From NCBI RefSeq assembly GCF_024166365.1, contig NC_064846.1, positions 25,255,866-25,319,865 of the forward strand: DNA of 64,000 bases, read 5' to 3'. Shown one piece after another: positions 46,186-57,717 of this stretch. The stretch is from Elephas maximus indicus. Taxonomy: Eukaryota; Chordata; Mammalia; Proboscidea; Elephantidae. The stretch's first letter is position 1; each line of letters opens with the position of its first letter. The notes beneath the pieces were generated by a model. It was given only the letters and a program-made list of their open reading frames with translations. It made no database searches and was not told the origin of the DNA. Made by a program: the position numbers and the translations under genes.

Positions 46186-48399
46186 GTAAAAAAAAATTGA
46201 GTAAATTTCACCGCTGGCGTAGACTATTAGACCTGGGACAGTAACAGTCAGTTCTCCTGACTTCTTATTCATTGTTCATTCAGTGGTTTCTTTGTGGTCT
46301 CAGGCAGGTGAAACCAAGTCTTGATGCGTGCTTTTTGCAGAAGCTTGAACTGATTGGGCTGTAAGGGTTTGGTGCAAGTTTGATTTATTTGGAAAACATG
46401 AAGCTTTTTCTGGTTCAAATTGATTCAGTAGTTGTCGTTGCTTTCAAACTGTTAACATTTCTATTTTATTTGGAATTTAGCAAATTAGTGTTGTTTCTCC
46501 CCATTTAGGTTCATGGTTTGGTTCAAGTTCTTGGTTCTTGAAATCTGCCGCTGGGATTTTTGTTTTTGACAAAAATACTCAGAATCCAGGGTGGCTAACG
46601 ACGGGAATTCATTTGAAAAGATCACTCAGGCTTGGTGACGGCTGCTGAAAAGAAGCCTGGATGGTTTAGGGAACCATTAGTGCTTACAATCTGGAGCTTG
46701 AAATCAGGATAATGGAAACATTGCAGGTTTTTGGTGTGTGTGTTTGTGTGCGTGTTTTTATCAGGATGCTCGGATGCTTTCGTTCTCATTCTTGCTAATC
46801 TGAGTTGCAACTCCTGCTTCCCACCTCGTTGCCTTTTGGGACACTCTGTCAATCATGTTCTTGATATAATCCTCATTTTTGTTTTTTTTGACTGTGAGGA
46901 AAAAAAGCTAACAAAAAATCTTCTTCCCTGTCCTTTTCCCTGTAGTTTGAATGACCCTTCTGAAGAACTTGGGGAATATGAATTTCAAGCTTAAATTTGT
47001 GGAGGAGTTTACTTGCAATGCTCAGAGGCAGAACAACCTGATTCTGAAATACAGCCTTTGTTCCTTTCTTACCAATATGGTTTTTAAAGTCTCAGGCAAT
47101 CCTCCTTTGCTGAACCTACAGTTGAGCTGTCACCTTTCTTAGTGGCCACCCATGCCCCAAGTAAGGCTGTGGCGGAGGGTTACAGGGACGAGGCCTCTGG
47201 AGAACTGTATCCCACCTCCCTGACTTTCCTCATCCCAAAGGAAAGCAAGTTCTGGTGCTAGGGCTGTCAATACCCTTCCAAGCTCTTGACTATTTACCTA
47301 CGCAGCTGGAAGGCTAGGATTGCAGCTGTGGTGGCAAAAGGGCCATTCCTAGTACCTGGAAAGACAAGCACTTTCTAGAAGAACCTTGTGGATGGTCCCA
47401 GCAAGTGAATCCTCTCCATCCTCGCCTTTCCCTCTTTCATTGACTCTCTTGCTGGTAGCTACTAGTCACTGAAATCTTCATCATTTGTATTATCCATTTC
47501 CCCCATTAATTTAACATAGATTTGTATATATATGTGTGTGTGTGTGTGTGTGGCATTTTTAGTAATGACAGTGAAGTTCAAGGGGAAATTGGGAAACGTT
47601 TTCTTTCTTCTCACAAGGAGTGGGCTGGGAACTTGTTTGAGGGCACAGATGGCATGGGAGAGGGCCAAGGGGAACTGATATCTGATATTTCTGCTATAGC
47701 CCCCACCTTTATTTTGGCTGCTTCAGATTTGGCCCATGTGAACAGGCACATGGGTGCGCACCATACAGATGGACATCGGAACATATGGGATTTGGCTGAA
47801 CCAAAGGTCCCCAAACATTGCCTGGATCTTTTAGTACCCCAGGTGTAGCCACCCCAGGACTTCATGTGCTAAAATTGTGTCCCAGTTGGAGCCAGCTGAT
47901 CACAGTATATGTAGTATCAAGGCAGCTTAGAGCCTCATAAAGCATGACTTTGGATTTTTTACCTTGTGGATTTAGATTTAGCTAATCAACCCGAATCCTT
48001 CCTGACACACTGGGCAGTAAGGATGTACTAGGTTAATAGAAAGATTTAACAAAAGGAGATGCTCATTGTCCAATAAACTTGCATTCTCAACTAGATGAGA
48101 CATAATACTAGACCACACAAAGAAAAATAGGCTGACTTTCCAGAAAGTAAAGAAGGAATTAGAGGGATTCAGTCTCTTTAATAAGCTTTTGATATATACT
48201 AGATTTTAAATTTTTTCTTTTCACAAGTTCAGCCCCTATGGAATTTTAGGAGCAAATAGTGATTCCTTCTGATTTTAAAATTTGAGGAACTGGAGAATGT
48301 TTCATAAAATAATATTGGCCCTTTCTTTTAATTTTCCATATGTGGTTGAGATGCCTGACATCAGTCATTCAAGCAAAATTTGTTTGAGGGAATAATAAT
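46186..48399. other. Intron-like unique sequence
   Basis: Contains a TG microsatellite (47525-47552). A strong acceptor-like site (CCTTTTCCCTGTAG ending 46945) is followed by a short frame ending in TAA at 46994. Its phase does not fit the other candidate exons and no poly(A) context was recognised, so it is not called. Confidence 0.4.
47525..47552. repeat. TA/TG microsatellite
   Basis: TATATATA followed by about nine GT units. Confidence 0.9.
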
Positions 48400-48402
48400 A
48401 AT

Positions 48403-48588
48403 GTTGTTAGGTGCCATCAAGTCAGTTCCAACTCATAGCGACCCTACGCACAACAGAATGAAACACTGCCCAGTCCTGCGCCATCCTCACAATCATTGCT
48501 ATGTACGAGCCCATTGTTTCAGCCACTGTGTCAGTCCATCTCGTTGAGGGTCTTCCTCTTTTTCGCTGATCCTCTACTTTACCAACAA
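48403..48588 (-). mobile_element. RTE 3' end, 5'-truncated
   Basis: TGTTGTTAGGTGCCATCAAG to CTGATCCTCTACTTTACCAA. About 185 bp. Confidence 0.9.
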
Positions 48589-48599
48589 TACTAGTAATC

Positions 48600-48842
48600 C
48601 CATACAATCCTATATATAGCCCTTTACAGTTTGCTAAAAAGGGTCTTTATATCCATTTGCTCATTGGCTCTTTATAGCAATCTTGTGGAACAGTCAGGGT
48701 AGGTACTGTTAGCTCCAATTTATAAATAAGGGAACTTAGGCTCTGAGGACTTAAGTGACTCACCCAGGGTCACACAGAAAGTTGTGGAACTGGAAGCTAA
48801 ACCAAGGTTTCCTGATACCCAGCCACAGTATTCTTTCAATTG
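48600..48842 (-). mobile_element. MIR-family SINE
   Basis: GCCCTTTACAGTTTGCTAAA, GAACTTAGGCTCTGAGGACT, CCCAGGGTCACACAGAAAGT: MIR/MIR3-like, reverse orientation. Confidence 0.65.
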
Positions 48843-51722
48843 CATCGTTTCCTGCCTAAAAGACTATCTCCTTTTTGCTCCTACTCATGATTAATTTTGA
48901 AATAGTTCTACAAAAATATGTGCTTCAGTTTAGCAGATGAGTGCCTTCTCTAAGGTCACCTGTCAAGTGAGTCCTGCACACACCTCTTAGCTTTTCACCT
49001 TGACTTTAACGGAACTATTTTTAGGCAGACATAGATTTTTCTCAGTGTTAAACACATGCACAAAAGTTGTGTGATCCACTGATTATAGGTGTGAAAGCTA
49101 CACCTGGGGAATGGGACTAGGGATGAAAAGTTGGCTTAAAATAATTAGCTTCTTGCCTTTTTGTTAAGAGATGTCATGTTCAATAGAATTTAATTTCTTT
49201 ATACTTCCTTTGCTTCCAACCTTTTAAATACAATTCTTTAGGGAAAGTTAGCAAATACTCATTCTGAATGTTGATTTTGCAGGAACAAGCGTGGCTGGGA
49301 GGAAAGAGAAAGTGGAGGGGTGACTTCGTATGCCCTGTCAGAGTGGGCAAGCATTATTTTGTTTGGGGCTGCGAGCTAAGATTTCTTCTAAGGCATGCAA
49401 ATCGTAAAGTTCTGATTTGTCAACAGCACGCTGTTTCTTTAGGCACTGATGTATGAAATCCCTTACGAATTCTCAGATGAACATACTGCTAATTGCTTCT
49501 CCACCTGCTCTCCAACCTCCTCCACCCCACCCCCTCCACTCCCAATTCAGCCTATAAGTGTCCGTCATTGGAGATGGATGGTGACACATGCAGTAATAGC
49601 AATTCATAAAAGCCAGTTCCAGCCCTTGTCTTCAAGGCTCCTGGATTTTCCACTGCCTGCTTTTGTGTAAGTGAAGTGGATGGAAGTGCTACTGGCATCA
49701 GAATCCACCTTCCTATGCTCCGTTGTTAGAGCTCAGTTACTCGGCTGGAGCTGAGCTAAACAGAAGCATCGGATCTGAGCTGAATTGTAGCTGGCTTTTT
49801 TTTCCCCCCTGAATGGGGGTGTGGGTTATGGGTAGTATGTAGTGAGGGTTTGGGGTGCTCTGGATTTTTTTTTGTGGGGAGAAGAGAGTAAAGGGAGCAT
49901 AACTTGCAATAGGTTACAACGTGAAACAGTTCCCTGAAGAGTGTCACAATGTTCCTGGTACAATATACAGGTATAGTATGTCTTCTTTTATCCAAAATTT
50001 CTTTTTCGTTTCAAAGTGCATTTCTCACTCTTATTTTTCCTCCAGTTCAACTGTACTGAAGGACAAATAGGGTTCTAATGAGCTAAACAAAATAGCTGCA
50101 CAAACCGTGCCTGCCCCTAGCTATAATGTTTGTAGCAGATTGTTGTATAAAATCTGGGTTTTCTGGTAAATTGGTAGTCCTGCTCCCTTAATTGTGCATG
50201 CTTCTCTGCTGTATTCTTGTATTGAATTTCTAAAGTCTTATGTCTGCAACTGGTAGTATGTGATATAGCTTAAAAGTGCTTGCACAGAAGACACACAGCG
50301 CTATGGAAGCAAAGAGCATTTTTAAAACAGTGTATTATGTCGCTCTTGAGTTTCTTAACTCCTGTCTTTGTTAATTGGTTATCTGGATTTGGGATATAGT
50401 TTAGAGTAAGGAAACTTCAAATAGAAAGCACTCCAGAACTCGTCTGTTGGACAAATTTATTTTTATTTCATTATTGAACTCAGGTTGGTGAACGTTATCT
50501 ATTATTGTTGTTTATTTACTGTGCTGGTAGAAAAAGTGCTGGAAACAGCAAGGCTAAACATGCCAGCTCCAAACCATCTGTATCGTAAAATACCGTTGGA
50601 CCAGAAGTATCCCTTAAGCATTCTGTTAAGCTTTCAGAAATATATTGGTCCATAAGAATGAAGAACTTGAAGACTCAGATCAGGTGTTGGTGAATGTTTT
50701 TTGAAAGCCTTCTTAAACAGCAGTTACAAAGACAGAAAGGACCCTTACAAATGAAAAATCCTGAGAAAGTTTCACTTTCTTGCTCAATAGAACAGTAGCT
50801 TAGTTCCTACAACCACATGTTTTGATAAGTTTAAATATCATGTATTGTGAAGGACTTTCATCTTCAGTCTCACTTTATTGGCCTTAAAATATTGTGCTCC
50901 TGTCCTTAGGAGCTACAAGATCATATTCTGTTTTGATGGGTAATTTGACAGTTGATTTCGCTCTTCATTAATTGGACAGCATACAGATGATGTGGAGAAG
51001 TGAGTGAGTGACAAATTTCAAGGTTATGCTGAAGAGCATACAGTGAACCTTAGTGTCTGGACCAACAGCTGCTGAATTGAATTGTCTGCAATTAAAGCAA
51101 CAGCAGGTTTGTGTAGTCTCCCTGCAGCCCATTTATTTGAATTTATAGCTTCAGTTTCTTCTTTGGGTATCGGTTGGCTTGTTTTGCTAAGTGTTGGAGA
51201 GTTGTGCTTGCTGGATGTTTTCTCCATACTCCAATGCATACTTGACTCCAGAAGAGCCAACTCTGTACATTTTAATGTGAGAGGTTGTTGAGGTTTTTCT
51301 CTTCTGGTTAACACTAGAGAATGTCTCTTTTTCTCCATTACAACAGTAAATAGATATATTCTCATGGAAAATATTATCTGTTCAATAATTAGAGGCTTCT
51401 CATGGATCTGTGTTACTGGTTTATGTTCCTGGCATTGAAAAATGTTGGACTTTGTTATGTTACTAGAATTACTACATCTGGAAAGAACTTCTCTATGCCA
51501 ACATATAAGTGTTTATGTTTTAAAAACTAGTGGCATTATCTCCTTGCCATCTCTCAGTTCTAGGTTAATCTAATGAATATCAAACCCAACTAGGTGGCTT
51601 TTATGACTGAATTTTATTTGTATGCTAATAGTGAATACATGTTTAACTCCTTCATGATTTTACTCTATTAGAAGACAATTTTTACTTACAGTGTAGTTGT
51701 TGATTATTGACTCATAGTGGAC
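48843..51722. other. Intron-like unique sequence
   Basis: About 2.9 kb with no recent repeat. It has T- and G-rich tracts at 49795-49880. A 113-codon minus-strand frame (51365-51024) has no domain I recognise. No exon with both good splice sites was noticed. Confidence 0.4.
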
Positions 51723-51724
51723 GT

Positions 51725-51948
51725 GGTATAAAACATTTACATAGTGATTTAACATACGCTTTCTCAGTTCTTCCTCATCACAACCTCATGTGAGGTCAGG
51801 GGCTTTATGATCTCCGTTTCATAGGTAAGAAAACTGAGACTCAGAGGTTAAGTAACTGGCTCAAGGTCTCACATCTAGTAAGTGGCAGTACCCAAACTGG
51901 TAGGTTTCTTGACTCAAGAATCTACACCAGGTTGCCTCTGAATTGATG
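51725..51948 (-). mobile_element. MIR
   Basis: ACATTTACATAGTGATTTAA, GTAAGAAAACTGAGACTCAG, GGTCTCACATCTAGTAAGTG. Confidence 0.75.
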
Positions 51949-52645
51949 GGTCCAGGGTAAATTTGACTTAAGTTACTAGTGAAGAAGACTAAGTTCACTC
52001 AATTACTTAAAAAGAAAATATTCTTTGATAGGACTCAGGATTTTTTCAAAACCATTTTAACCCAACATATATTTTAATATGTGACTGCTCTTCAAATTAG
52101 TTTTACAGATATATAGAAAGCACTGGTATTTGGAATTGGTATAATGAGCTGAGTTGAGCCTTGTGAAGTTATTGGAAAGGAAAATAATGTCTAATCCAAA
52201 AGGTTAATATGTAATGTTTTCCATCTAAAATAAGATATTTTTAATATCTGCTCAATAGATTTATAAGATTATTTTCATAAAATATGTGTATTTTAAAAAT
52301 ACTGGCCATGATATAAAGTGTTATATGTTTTTAAATTAGAATATTTTATCAAAATCAATGGAAAAAATATATAGTGTTGAATTAAGCAGCCAGCTCAGTT
52401 GCACATTTTTCTTTCTATCTGTATATAAAAAAGGACACTAGCGTTCCCATCTTTTAAAATTCTCAAGTGGTTTCTCAATTTTAAATTCATTAGTTTTAAA
52501 GGAAAAAAAAATACATTCTGTCCCACTGAAGAAGGGGACAGAATGTATTTTACTGTTTAAACCTACATTATTACTTCTGGTAAAATTTTCTTTAAAACCT
52601 CTTCAGGGAACATATTCATGAATGGGGTCATTTTTAGATCTGAAT
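51949..52645. other. AT-rich intron-like sequence with a perfect hairpin
   Basis: Very AT-rich, no frame. A perfect 17-bp stem lies at 52508-52551 (listed separately). Confidence 0.5.
52508..52551. repeat. Perfect 17-bp stem hairpin
   Basis: AAAATACATTCTGTCCC (52508-52524), ten-base loop, GGGACAGAATGTATTTT (52535-52551). The arms are exact reverse complements. Confidence 0.9.
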
Positions 52646-52647
52646 TA

Positions 52648-52855
52648 TTAGACTAGTGGTTACAAGCTAAGGCTGCTAACCAAAAATGTCAACAGTTCAA
52701 ATTCACCAGCCAGCCACTCCTTGGAAACCCTATGGGACAGTTCTACTCTATCCTCTGGGGTCACTGTGAGTCGGAATTGACTCGACAGCAACGAGTTTGG
52801 TTTTTTATTTTGGTTTATCCCATGTACTGGACTCGATGGCACTGGTTTTTTTTTT
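52648..52855 (+). mobile_element. AfroSINE, short form, with extended tail
   Basis: CTAGTGGTTACAAGCTAAGG head to ACTCGACAGCAACGAGTTTG. A second tail-like stretch follows (ACTGGACTCGATGGCACTGG then T10), perhaps a second truncated SINE. Confidence 0.85.
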
Positions 52856-53739
52856 TTTACTGGGGAAATGACTAGATGTTGACACCGTAGCAACTCTTCT
52901 TTAGCATTTGATGGTGAATATTTGAGAATGTTGTCAAGAAAAAGAGTTGGAGCTAAGGCAAGCTTTGTGTGACCTGTTTATGGGACTTTTAGGATGATGG
53001 TGATGGATATATTGTCTCAGATACCGTGTAATTAGAATTTATCCTTATTTGGGATGCTATCTTTATACTTGAACAGATTTTAAAGTAAAGCTATCCTTAT
53101 ATTCTTCTAGCAAAAAAGGAAAGGAGGATGATAGAAGGTGTCTTCACTGTTTTTTGAACTTCAATAGAATTTGACATGAAAAAATTACAGGAGGGGACTT
53201 GGGGAATTGGATCAGGGCTAAAGGGAGGAAAACTGGGCAAACAAGGCATATGATTAAAAAGCTCCATATTAAACTTGGTTTCAGGTAGCAAATTTCCTAT
53301 GTAGTTGGAAGCTCTGGCCAACACCCTTCACTCCATTCCATTTTCTGGGAATAAGCACTCTGAATACAACTGAAAAAGAGCTTATTGGGGCTTTTTAAGA
53401 AATTGGCATTTTTTGATTTGTTAAAGAAAATTCTTTCGTCTGCAAAATAATTCATTTTTTGCCGTCTGGTGTTTCAGGCCAAGAGAAATTAGAGAGGGAG
53501 ATGATTTCCAGGTTCTGATTGTTCAGGGAGCTAAAGTTGGGTTGTCTTAATGATTTTTCCTTTCAGTATGCCTTTGAATGTGTTTTAAGGGAGTGAAGGG
53601 CTGGTTTTATGGATGGGGATGTAAGGGTCATTATACTCTAGCCAGTAGCATGCTGGAGCTGGCTTGCACTTGATTACTTAAGGGGATCACCGAGAATATT
53701 TACAAATTTAAAAACTTATTCCTGTCTGCCTTTTTCCAG
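52856..53739. other. Intron-like unique sequence
   Basis: No repeat recognised. It ends in the polypyrimidine tract of the 53740 candidate exon. Confidence 0.4.
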
Positions 53740-53771
53740 GAAGAACTTGAGATATTCATTATGAATAAGAG
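53740..53771 (+). other. Candidate small exon, 32 nt
   Basis: Acceptor CCTGTCTGCCTTTTTCCAG ends at 53739; donor AAGAG/GTAAGGCAT starts at 53772. Both match consensus well. It contains ATGAATAAGAG. In the phase set by 33253-33332 the reading EELEIFIMNK is open. In a 5' UTR reading, the ATG would open a short upstream frame that ends in exon 63865-63903. Gene not identified. Confidence 0.4.
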
Positions 53772-53934
53772 GTAAGGCATGTTGTCTCTGCATCTGTATA
53801 TTGCAGATGCCCATTGGGCTTCTAAATTATATTGATTGACATCCCTTACATATAGCACTGATGCCTTGAAGGGTTATTGAGCATAGCACAGTTAAGTGTG
53901 TGTGCCCCTCCCCCTCACATACACGCAATAATAA

Positions 53935-54195
53935 AAATAAAAAAAATAGCTGACATTTATTGAATGCTTACTGTGTGTCCAGCCCTGTTATAAATACCTT
54001 ATATGTATGAACTCATCAACCTTCACAGCACTCCTGTGAGGTAGGTAGTAGTATTATTTCCATTTTAGGGTTAAAAAAACTGAGACACAGAGTTTAAGTA
54101 ACCTGCCTACCAGGTTACACAATTAGTAAGTTGCAGAATCTGGATTTGATCACAGGAAGTCTGTTTCCAGAGCCCACACTCTAAACTATTATGTA
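53935..54195 (-). mobile_element. MIR
   Basis: TGACATTTATTGAATGCTTA, TGAACTCATCAACCTTCACA, GTAGTAGTATTATTTCCATT, CCCACACTCTAAACTATTAT: full-length order. Confidence 0.85.
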
Positions 54196-54559
54196 ATATG
54201 CTCTATATCTTTAAGGGCACTGCAACGAGGAAGCTATTTACCTATTCATGTGCTATCCAGAGCAGATATCCCATTGTCCGTGCCTTTAGAAGGCATAGAT
54301 AGTGTAGAGCTGCCTGCTCAACAGACTGCTGAAAATTTTTACTTTCCTTCTGACACTCATCACTGGTAGTCTTCTCTATCGCCAGTCAAGGTGGATCATC
54401 GCATCCTCAGCGGCTTCTAAACACTACCACTACTCATGTTCTTTCTTCAGATTTTTAGCTTTTTTCTTAGGTGCTTCTCTCTCAATTTTTAGCTTTTTGC
54501 AAGAAGTATTGCCAACCAAGGTGTAATTTTTCTTCCATGCAACCAAATGGGCAAGCATA

Positions 54560-55215
54560 GCACATCTTCCCAGCATCTCCTCTTTTCCCACTGCAGTCCA
54601 TTTTCTGCCTAACTGTTAGAATGTTCTTCCTAAATGCAGATCTTATCATATCATTCCTCTCCTCAAAAGCCTAAAGGATTTTGGGACTTTTCTAAATAGG
54701 TATCAGGGCCATCCATAGTCTTATCTCAACCATCCAGAATGCCTTTACACGCTTCTCTCCAACTACACTGCCCTCTCTCTACCCTACTCACTGGGCATGC
54801 TGTTCTCTCCATTTTAATTGCCATTCTTCTATATCTCTAGCAACCCTAGAGCTACCCAGCTTTTAAGATTCAACCCAGATGGTACTTGCTGTTGTATTAC
54901 GGTGGAGCTCTGATGGCGCAGTGGTTAAGCGCTCGGGCTGGTAAACAAAAGGTCAGCAGTTTGGAATCCACCAGCCACTCCTTGGAAACCTTTTGGGCAG
55001 TTCTACTCTGTCCTGTAGAGTCACCGTGATTCAGAATCAACTCAACTGCAGTGGGTTTGGTTTTTGGTTTATTGTATTACAATAACTTATTTTTTGTCTG
55101 TCTTCCCCCACTAGACTGTGAGTTCCTTGAAGTCATAAAGTATATTTTACTCGACTCTGCACATAGCCTAGTGCCTTGTTCATAGTTAGCACTCATATGC
55201 AATATTTAGGTCTTT
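54560..55215 (+). mobile_element. L2 LINE split by an AfroSINE
   Basis: TCTTCCTAAATGCAGATCTT, AACCCAGATGGTACTTGCTG before the SINE; GACTGTGAGTTCCTTGAAGT and TAGTGCCTTGTTCATAGTTA after it. Confidence 0.8.
54901..55071 (+). mobile_element. AfroSINE, short form, nested in L2, with target duplication
   Basis: Flanked by TTGTATTAC at 54892-54900 and 55072-55080 (9 bp, exact). Head GCTCTGATGGCGCAGTGGTT. Confidence 0.93.
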
Positions 55216-55574
55216 AGCAGCTGCATCACGTTAGCTCATGATTCAGAGTTATTCCCAGAGTCTAAGGGTTCCAGAGTCAAATGTCCAGATAGCTTCTACT
55301 CTGCATAGATATTCTACAATATTCTGTTTAAAAGATTAGTTCTGTTTTTAGCGCAACTACCTCCTTGAATTTTTTTTCATCTGTACTCATTCTTCAGATC
55401 TACTATACTTTGAAAGCTCCTTTTGCCTTTGTGAAACATTTTGTACTTTTGGAGAGAGACAAGGGTTTGCCTATACACATATTAATACAAGAAAATCAGG
55501 TCTCTTATCTCTGATCATCTCATGAGCCGCAGAATTAGAATAGGTGAACTGGTAATTGCATTTTTAATACATAA

Positions 55575-55750
55575 TCACTGTGTTTCTCAAAATGTGGTTT
55601 AGAAACTTCCAGAATTACCTAGGATATTCATTGTGAGCATTCTAGGAGTTCTCTCTAAGTGATCTGCATTTAACAAACTTTTCAAATGATTCTTACCTAT
55701 AACTGCCTTTTTTTTTTTAACCTACAACTGACTTTTGGGAACAACTGTCC
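55575..55750 (+). mobile_element. MER5-like MITE
   Basis: GTGTTTCTCAAAATGTGGTT, CTTCCAGAATTACCTAGGAT, TTCAAATGATTCTTACCT follow MER5. Confidence 0.55.
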
Positions 55751-56015
55751 AAAGTAAGAAAAAATGCTAAATTCTGATCTGTATTTTATCCTGTGTGCAT
55801 ATGAATATTAATTACATTGTGGAAAAACTATTAGTAGAATGCTTTGAAGTTTTTGTAGCCCATACTGTGCATTAGAATTTTTTATCATGATGAGATTTTC
55901 TATAACTTTGCCTTTTCTAACACATGTGGCTGTTGGATACAATGTTAGGAAGTGCAGCTCTAGAAAACTTGACCATCCAGAAAGAATAATTCTCTTAAGA
56001 GTCTAGATGGCCACA

Positions 56016-56181
56016 AAAACAAACCAAACCCATTGCCATTGAGTCAATTCTGACTCATAGCGACCCTATAGGACAGAGTAGAACTGCCCCGCAGAGTTTC
56101 CAAGGAGCACCTGGTGAATTCAAACTGCTGACCTTTTGGTTAGCAGCTGTAGCACTTAACCACTACGCCACCAGGGTTTCC
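56016..56181 (-). mobile_element. AfroSINE, short form, with target duplication
   Basis: Flanked by AGATGGCCACA at 56005-56015 and 56182-56192 (11 bp, exact). Confidence 0.94.
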
Positions 56182-56690
56182 AGATGGCCACAGTGATCAT
56201 TAAATCAATGAGAAATCAAACAAGAACATTATTTCCTTTGACATACAGGCCATTGTATTTCTTTTTTGGGGGTAGTTGATTTTTAAAAATGGCCTAATGT
56301 GGCTTATCCTCAGAAATGATTTAACAAATTATGATCTCAATTAAATTTAAATGAGACCTGTATTTTGCATTTCTCATCAGTACTGTTTTTCTCATCATAC
56401 TGGTTTGCTATCCAGAGCTGGCTATTAAGCCTTGATTTCCAAGCTAGGGATAAGAAAGTTGAGTTAATCAAAAGAAAGAGCTCCTAGCTCCAATGTTTAG
56501 GTCATAGATACTTTTATACATTTTAGCTCTCATAGCCCTTTTAACTATTCTCATTTGGATTGGTCAGCCCCTAAGCCACTAATGACTCACTACTTTTCAG
56601 CTTCCATTTCTTCCTCTGATAAATCTTCCTTGAACCAGTAATGTACCCTTTTCAGGGTGATTTCAGTAAAGATCATTAATTCTTTGGGAG

Positions 56691-56841
56691 CCCTGGTAGT
56701 GCAGTGGTTAAGAGCTTGGCTGCTAACCAGTTCGAAGCCACCAGGTGCCCGTTGGAAACCCTATGGAGCAGTTCTACTCTGTCCTATAGGGTCGCTATGA
56801 GTTGGAATCAAGTTGATAGCAGCGGGTTTTTTTTTTTTTTC
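56691..56841 (+). mobile_element. AfroSINE, short form, with target duplication and B-box deletion
   Basis: Flanked by CTTTGGGAG at 56682-56690 and 56842-56850 (9 bp, exact). The AAAAGGTCAG segment before the B box is missing (GCTAACCAGTTCGAAGCC). Confidence 0.93.
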
Positions 56842-57401
56842 CTTTGGGAGAATTTGAATCAAAAAAGCGTAGTCTCTACAAAGAGACATAAATCTAGACG
56901 CTCTGTTTTATTATGTTCATTGTGTGTCTTAGTTGTACTTGGTGGCTTAAAAAAATCCACTATTGGAATCTGTGGTATTTAAAAATTACTTAGGTAAAAT
57001 AATGTACTTGGCCATTACTATCTGTGGAAATTGTATGCTAAATAATTATGCCTGTTTGGCTTGTCCTCTGTTACCTAGATCCCAGTTTTTTCTGCTCTTT
57101 TCAATAGCTACATTTTTTTTTTTAGCACATCCTGAAATTCCCTCTGTCCCTTCACATAGAACACTTACTTTCTTTGGCTTTGTTTTCTGTTTTCAATGGA
57201 CAGCAGACCACACCCCCACTTTTTGTGCCATTCAAACTCCCTCCCAGGATCAATTGTTGTATCCAGCCTCACTAAACTGCCTAAAATAAAAGAAAGGTAC
57301 AAAAATGGGTGTTTTAAAGTGCCACTCAGGGCCACCCTGGAGTACTCTGCAAATAGGCTCTTTTGTTTTGAAGACTAAAGAGATAGTACTGCAGCTACAG
57401 G

Positions 57402-57418
57402 GTTTTTTTTTTTTTTTT
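57402..57418 (-). mobile_element. Tail-only retro-insertion (poly T)
   Basis: A G plus 16 T flanked by AGCTACAGG at 57393-57401 and 57419-57427 (9 bp, exact). Read as a poly(A) tail inserted on the minus strand with no body. Confidence 0.6.
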
Positions 57419-57717
57419 AGCTACAGGATTTTGAGAAATGCATAAAGACAAAACCCATTTGGGTCTAAAGGAAATTTTTAAACCCTTGTCTCTCTCTTCC
57501 CCCAAACTGCATCTACAGTTTTCAGTGACATTTTTGCTTTGTTTAGGAAGCCAGACATTTCTACGTTCAATGGAAAAGTTCACTGTCATCTGGAACTTTC
57601 ATAATTCAAAGCAGGGTGGAGAAGAAGAGAAATGTGTTTTGAAAGTATACTGCAGGATTATCCTGGGATCTTTGCATAAGTTGTTGCATTTAATTTTCAG
57701 TAGCACCTTCAATAAAT

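Noticed and set aside
46946..46994. Possible terminal exon (strong acceptor, frame ending LNDPSEELGEYEFQA and TAA)
   Set aside because: The phase does not fit the other candidate exons, the donor side cannot be tested and no poly(A) context was recognised. Probably a chance signal.
47522..47848. 108-codon plus-strand frame
   Set aside because: It starts inside a TG microsatellite and has no recognisable content.
51024..51365. 113-codon minus-strand frame
   Set aside because: Low-complexity composition, no homology recognised, no regulatory or splice context.
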